The notes beneath the pieces were generated by a model, which saw nothing but the letters and a program-made list of their open reading frames with translations, was not told the DNA's origin and made no database searches. Position numbers and translations under genes: made by a program. Source: Phlebopus portentosus (lineage: Eukaryota > Basidiomycota > Agaricomycetes > Boletales > Boletinellaceae). From it: a stretch of 64,000 nt of DNA. Position 1 is the first letter of the stretch, and every line of letters starts with the position of its first letter. Positions 58,626-64,000 of this stretch are shown piece after piece. The stretch lies in contig JAYXKI010000016.1 of the NCBI GenBank assembly GCA_037892935.1, forward strand, positions 558,001 to 622,000. Reading direction: 5' to 3'.

Positions 58626-59884
58626 TCAGCCTGACGATGGATTAACGCAGAGATAGCCGCCATCAACGACAAGTTCCTGGCCATTTGTGTAACAACCTGC
58701 AGGAGAAACGAGGTAAATAACAGTCCCTACTATCTCTTGCGCTCTGTGGGAAAAGTGTAGATAAGTGAAGTAGCAATAAAGACTCGGCCAAAGACACGAA
58801 CGTTCCAGGTCTCGCTGCAGGAATCGGAATGATGCTCTGTCCAGCCGCATTTGTTTGCTCAACGCTACAAGAGCTGGGATCTGATATAGTACTCCGTGTC
58901 ATCTCTGTTGCGTAAACGCCTTCATTGACAGATAGCCGCTGTCATTGGGGTTCATTTTGACGGATAGAAATTTGTGTATATACCTGGTGCAACAGCATTG
59001 ACCCGCACCGGGACACCCTTCAACGCAAATTCTGTCGCAAGTAAGCGAGTAAGATGTGATGATGCGGCTTTGCCGCTGTTATAGGCAAACTGAGCAATTC
59101 TCTTAAACTCAGTAAAACAATCGCATAGGTATTTGGAACAGACTGACATGATTCTGAGCAATCCGCATAATACCACTTATGCTTGTGACATTAACCACCG
59201 TGCTTTGTAACAACTTTGAGTCCTCAGCACCTTTAGAAAGCAGGCTGAGGAAGGCAGTGGTGACAAAGAAGATCGAGAAAGTGTTGATGCGGTACAAATC
59301 GGCCCACGACTCAAACGATTCATTGTCAAATAAAGCACGCCCAAGAACGCCTGGATCCCTGTGCTCCGGTGCAGACATGTCGTTGAGAAATGTTGATACA
59401 GGGCCTAATTGTCCAGAGCTATTGTAAATTCTAGTCAGAGACAGGCTCAATATAGGACTGTTTCTCGAAGTACTTATTGACGAGAATGTGTAATTTCCCT
59501 TCTTTCTCCTCGATTGTTTTGAGCGCCTCTAGTATACTAGTCTTGTCTGTAACGTCCATCGGTAGACTTGCAAGTGTCATTAGCACATAAGTCTCATGAC
59601 CGAAGCATCAGAATCCACTCACGGATGTAATGATCCCTTTACAACTTCATCGATTGAGTTTGCTGCTTTGTCCAGCACATCTTTACGTCGGCCCGAGATG
59701 TAAACTTTGGCGCCATTAGTTGCAAGACCTGTTGCAATCATAAGTCCACTTCAAAGAAATCAGAAGCGGTGAGGCTTATGAAGCACTCGATTACATACAT
59801 GCCACTTCCGCCACCAGTCACTAAGGCCACACGTCCAGTAAGGTTGTAAAGTGCTTCAAATGAGAGATTCTTGTCTCCTGGCAT
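58626..59884 (-). CDS. short-chain dehydrogenase/reductase
   Basis: Classical SDR (Rossmann fold, NAD(P)-dependent). Start MPGDKNLSFEALYNLTGRVA at 59884, with TGGGSGM of the glycine motif split by an intron. Then GLATNGAKVYISGRRKDVLD, a segment near DVTDKTSILEALKTIEEKEG, NVTSISGIM (catalytic Ser), YNSGKAASSHLTRLLATEFA (YxxxK active site), VRVNAVAPGIY, and GQELVVDGGYLC near the end. Five or six introns. The Asn-Ser-Tyr-Lys set is complete as far as visible. It resembles fungal SDRs of secondary metabolism and sugar-alcohol metabolism alike; no substrate can be named. Confidence 0.85.
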
Positions 59885-62800
59885 GTCTAGAAAAGCAACA
59901 TGATAAGTCAAGGCAGTTCTTTATCCGACCCCGAGGTTATTTGCGCCTAAATTTAGGCCGAGATAAGAATGGTACGTCGAGCAACATGCACTAGGTTATG
60001 CTTCCTACGCGAGCATAATCGAAGAATCAGGTCTTACCGGTTCGCAAAGATTGTTTAGTTTTAGAAGTAAAGGAACTTTTTAGATAAGCGACTGAATTCG
60101 GGTGCGTCGGATATACGTCAACCGGCCCTTATTTTGTCACGTGGACCAGATTATAAAAGGTAAGAGACTTAGACTAGGGAGAGATCATGTTGCCGTAAAC
60201 CAACCCACGCAGTGGTGCTTCTTGATAAGGACACATCCTCCCTGAGAGTAGAGTTTCAGTCTTGTCCTGCCCACTCTCTCAGGTTTCAGCCAAGTGCTTC
60301 TCTGTCAGGCACGCTACCACGACCTATTGTTTTCACGGAAGAAAAGACAAGTACGTCTTATTTTGCGATATTTTTTTTTGTTCGCCGTGATCCAGCGAAA
60401 TAAGCAAGTTTTCTGGAGTTTCATCTAAACTCCAATTCTCATGCTACTTCTTACGATACACCCCTGAGTACGAGAAGTCTCTCAGGTAGTCATATGGTTT
60501 CAATTCAATCTGCTCTTGTACCCAGGCTCGTACTTCGAACCATAGACTTCTCAGTCTCATTCACGCGGTTGTTTTGTACTGACTCTGAAGTCAAAATGGG
60601 AATCCACATAAGAAGGCCAATGATATGCTTCGTACCGGTGTTGTGCTCAAGCTTTGGCCGGCCTAAACCCGAATAATTACTGGCGTGAGTCCCTAAGGAC
60701 TACTCAAGTGCATCGCAAATTATCCGGTCTCATTTCACATTATTGCTTTCCACTAGGTCATTGTTAATTTTGGACAGGATCGTTGACTCGGGGGGAAGCG
60801 GAAGCTTCTGGGTTATCTCAATGTCGTTGGATTCTTAGTCGTATCCATTTTCAAACACCAATGATATCCGACAAATATAGCTCTGGAAGTTCATTCTGAG
60901 AGCTGCTTCGGTCAGGATCAGACTCACATACATAACGACAAGGACCTGGGAATTTCTTTGGATGGCGTATATTTGAACGGGGCATCGAATTTCCCTGCTC
61001 ATGACTATGCGGAATACTGCTGGTCCGGTTCCTTTGGGATTGGGCGGGGGATGAATGGTCGACTAACACTCAAAGCATATGCCGAGTCAAAGACGCTGAT
61101 AGCTCACATGTAAAGGCGAGTCTTTTTGGCATAGGCTCTCACCATTTTACAAAGGAACTCTTATGACTCATTCATTATGAGGTCCAGTCTTTTCAGACAG
61201 GTCTGGCCTCTAACTATTTCGGATTTCGGCGAACATGCATGCCGACATGCTTCCTGTTGGTTAGTCGTCCTGTAAATTTGAATTTGAATAAAGCTCTTAA
61301 GCTGGTTCGCTGTCGGCCGATCCTGTTCTCACGATGAATCGTTTGACAATTACTTATGTGGATAGGTTGCTAAGAGAGTTGCACCGAGCATCTAAAATCG
61401 GTGATCATAGCTTGGCCGTATTTTTACATCCAGTATGAATTCCCTTGACGTCAGATTCACGGCCGACGTATTCTTGGAGATGTAGCGGAAGAGCTCACAG
61501 ACAGGCTAACGTCTTTCTTGTAAAATTACAAGCAACGTCAGTATAGGACAGATTGCGAAAGGCAATGCGTGACTGACTGAGGAGACAAAGGCTTCGGCGG
61601 GGATTCCGCTTTTCGCTATACAATTCGAAATCGCAACTAGTCGGAGTATGCAATGTAGATGCTCGTTAGGCATGTACGGCCGTCAGTTGTACCATCTAAT
61701 ATAAATAGGCTGCGTGTTTCCAAGCATAAGCACCCGAACTATTGTGCCTGTCCGGGAGATAGTCGTTCGCACCTGACTTGCGGGCGTTCAAGTCGAGCGA
61801 GGAACTCGCTAGCTCATGAGTCTGGCATTGTAGTATTCGTTGCAGAGAAACTACATATGGCAAGCATTTGTCGTCTGAAATATTAGTAGCAGACTCAAAT
61901 CACCCGAAAGTACAGAGCAAGACCTGGATGGGATAAATCAACGAATGCCGGATGAGGCATTGTTCAAGGTGACCTGTGTTTCTGCGTCTATTGAATATAT
62001 TTCGCTCGGGTTGGATTCTCCCATAACTTTTTATTCAACATATCGTAAAACTAGAAGAAAAATTCGGAGCTGCTTAATTAAGAGGCCGAAGACAGGTGGA
62101 AGTGAAAATGGACAAATAACACCAAACAAATATCTCTCTTCGGCTTTGGGGGTTCCCTTCCGCAAGCACTTCAGAACGCGTAAGTTTAGCGTTGTTCTTG
62201 GATTAATCGTATGGAGGGGCATTTTCTCTTCTTAGAACCCGTTTCTGAAGTTGAGACAGGAGAAGCGGTTTCTGAATATTCATTCGTGGGATTCCTTGAG
62301 TTGTCCCTCCGCCTCATCGCACGAATGTGCTCTGAATCCCGCAAACCATCTTCGGTATTCCTACGAAACTTTACGTGTTTCGCCAGATGCTTGTTCCGAA
62401 ACCCTTACCGTGAATATAAGTTTGACTCATTCAACTCGCGGAAGAACTCCATGCTCACGACGACCGTTGGATGCTTGAGGACACACGACTATCACGAATT
62501 CATTATAGAGTACGCACTCTGCTCTTTTCGCGCCCAGGAGACCGATAATCATTCGCTCCTTACGTTCCCGAAGTATGGTTAGCTCCTTTTGTCCTTTTGG
62601 GCACATAGTGACTCTTGAAGAATGAAAGACACCGCTCATTAGGTTTGTCTATGGAATTACGACAGCGGTTATTTACTTCCATCTTAGATGACCACGAGGT
62701 AAACTGCTGTTTACAAATAAATAACGCTTATTCGTCAGGCCTATGGAAAGAGACGCGAAAGCCGGCCATCTCTGCGGTTGTCAACGTCATTCGGAACGTT

Positions 62801-63212
62801 GTAACGTGTTGTGAAGCCCATAAAAGGGAGACCTTATGTCACCGACAGCCAGAGCAGTTGACCGCGGATTTCGCAATCAAGGCACGCGTCTGAGAGGTCG
62901 GGCATGGCAAAAGCTACATTCTTCATTGACTCGCTCAGCATGATGGATCATAAAAAACGCAGAGGAAAGGAACGTCCGGGGTAACAACATTGATACAGGA
63001 GACATCATAGGAAAGCACTGGCGTAAAACAGAACGAGCGGTAGGTCGTATATGCGATCTGCCTTAAAAATACAACTTTCATTGTCTTTAGACAACATCAG
63101 AATAATGGAAGTCCCTTTATGACTCCGGCAACGGCCACTCTTAAGGGTTTCAGTGCCTAACAACGGGATCTGCGATGAGTTTCAGAAAAAAAAAAAGAAT
63201 CACGAACCGTGT
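59885..63212. other. 3.3 kb without a recognisable gene
   Basis: Only short frames (60-123 codons) without domains, splice structure or family resemblance. A CACGTG box (60139-60144) and a TTATAAAAGG TATA-like site (60151-60160) lie 270 nt upstream of the SDR start, but on the wrong strand to be its TATA box. No tandem repeat, transposase remnant or tRNA was noticed. Confidence 0.45.
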
Positions 63213-64000
63213 CTAGGGGTGAGTCTCCTCAGACACCTGCTTGCGTGATTTGCACGATCGCATACGCGAACCAGGAACCTTGTCGGGACCACGCCGTCTT
63301 GGCTTCTCGTCGTAGCGACACTCTTCACGGCGACGTACGCAATTTGAGCAAGCGGGGCGAGCTGCGTCGCATCGTATCTTACGACCGCGACTAGAAAATA
63401 TTAGTTGTGCATATGAGCCGCTGGACTTCTTTCCGGTATTTGGGGTATGGACGCTTACCACTGGTGACAAGCCATGACAATCCGTTTAGAACCGCCTTTT
63501 CCATCGCCTGAGGACGTAGATGCTTGCCCGGGAGTGGTCAAAGGGGGAAGGGACGCGTATGGGACTGCTTCTTCACCGGCACGCGCAGGATACGTCCCAC
63601 CATGAGCTAGTGCGCTTGACGACGAACCTCCAGCATGGACTTGAGTATGAACCTGGAATGAGTGGAGACTGCCTGTGGGGGACTGAGATCGCACGGGCGG
63701 TCTGAACGGTTGTGGCTCAGTCCCGTGAGCCGGAGCATGCAGTAGGTGGCCGTGATGGTGGGTTTGAATCGGTGCAAGTGTCATACTTTCGTATCGTCTG
63801 GATGTTCCATACGCATGCATCGCTTCACGATCTGCCCTATGATAGGCTTCAGACGAATATACACCCTGCATCTCACCGGTCTGGGCTGAGCTGACACGAG
63901 GTAGGTCATAAGCGTCGTGGACTGGGTCATAAGCCGCATGACTGAATGCCCCCGACTCCTGGTAATTCGGAGATTCAGGAGGAGCCTGCCTCGCGGCTGG
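63213..64000 (-). CDS. Zn2Cys6 transcription factor, partial at right edge
   Basis: GAL4-type fungal regulator. The frame enters from beyond 64000 with a disordered His/Ser/Pro-rich chain (TLAPIQTHHHGHLLHAPAHG). An intron at 63391-63458 (GTAAGC...TTTTCTAG) completes the cluster CHQCRGRKIRCDAARPACSN plus CVRRREECRYD: six cysteines spaced C-x2-C-x6-C-x5-C-x2-C-x6-C. A basic segment (EKPRRRGPDKVPGSRMRS) follows and the frame ends at TAG (63213-63215), so the DNA-binding domain sits at the C-terminal end, an order seen in some basidiomycete regulators. It would be nuclear; targets are unknown. Confidence 0.87.

Overview
This is nuclear DNA of a filamentous basidiomycete, most likely an agaricomycete. 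The genes are compact and interrupted by many short GT-AG introns (mostly 50-95 nt). Several families are typical of that group: a WW-like/multi-span membrane protein, a pseudokinase with a serine where the catalytic aspartate should be, a BTB protein, a GT90 glycosyltransferase, a HAM1-like lipid-binding protein, and a Zn2Cys6 regulator. No bacterial, CRISPR or organellar feature was seen. Coordinates of spliced genes were worked out by eye from reading frames, splice signals and recalled family sequence; exon ends given to the base are those that could be checked for phase.

Layout. 1-2060: a pogo/Tigger-type transposon with an apparently intact spliced transposase that runs off the left edge, plus AT-rich subterminal repeats. 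2187-4407: a GT90 glycosyltransferase whose reading frame is broken in three places. 5108-8267: WW-like/transmembrane protein (-). 8873-10033: BTB protein (-). 10137-10233: intron-containing tRNA-Glu (-). 10345-11515: FHA-domain splicing factor (Pml1/SNIP1 type, +). 11834-13260: disordered zinc-finger protein (-). 14611-15780: MYND protein (+). 16073-22614: phospholipase D1 (-). 22836-23419: mitochondrial ribosomal protein mS41 (+). 24052-24766: secreted Kre9/Knh1-like protein (-). 25763-26772: EBP/EXPERA sterol isomerase-like protein (-). 27083-28779: guanine deaminase (+). 29064-31150: pseudokinase (-). 31793-33018: V-ATPase subunit d (-). 33227-36181: MPS1 kinase (+). 36946-38546: DAHP synthase (-). 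38704-39228: TIM9 (+). 40033-42287: DHA1-type MFS transporter (-). 43205-46426: multispan membrane protein with a large soluble domain (+). 46590-47943: SUR7/PalI-type membrane protein (-). 48422-49234: BCP/PrxQ peroxiredoxin (+). About 50190-52133: multispan membrane protein with a PY motif (+). 52878-54495: FAD-dependent dehydrogenase (+). 54686-57320: HAM1-like protein (-). 58626-59884: short-chain dehydrogenase (-). 63213 to the right edge: Zn2Cys6 transcription factor (-).

How the genes work together. Most are unrelated housekeeping genes: translation, mitochondrial import, vacuolar acidification, aromatic amino-acid and purine metabolism, spindle checkpoint and phospholipid signalling. 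Several are divergent pairs sharing 150-310 nt promoters (PLD1/mS41, EBP/guanine deaminase, VMA6/MPS1, DAHP synthase/TIM9). The right third (FAD dehydrogenase, SDR, Zn2Cys6 regulator, with a 3.3 kb apparently gene-free stretch) has an accessory flavour, but nothing shows that these genes form a pathway.

A caution on quality: at least five apparent one-base indels break otherwise well-conserved exons, two of them in short C/G runs. Some of the 'broken' genes may therefore reflect the assembly rather than decay.
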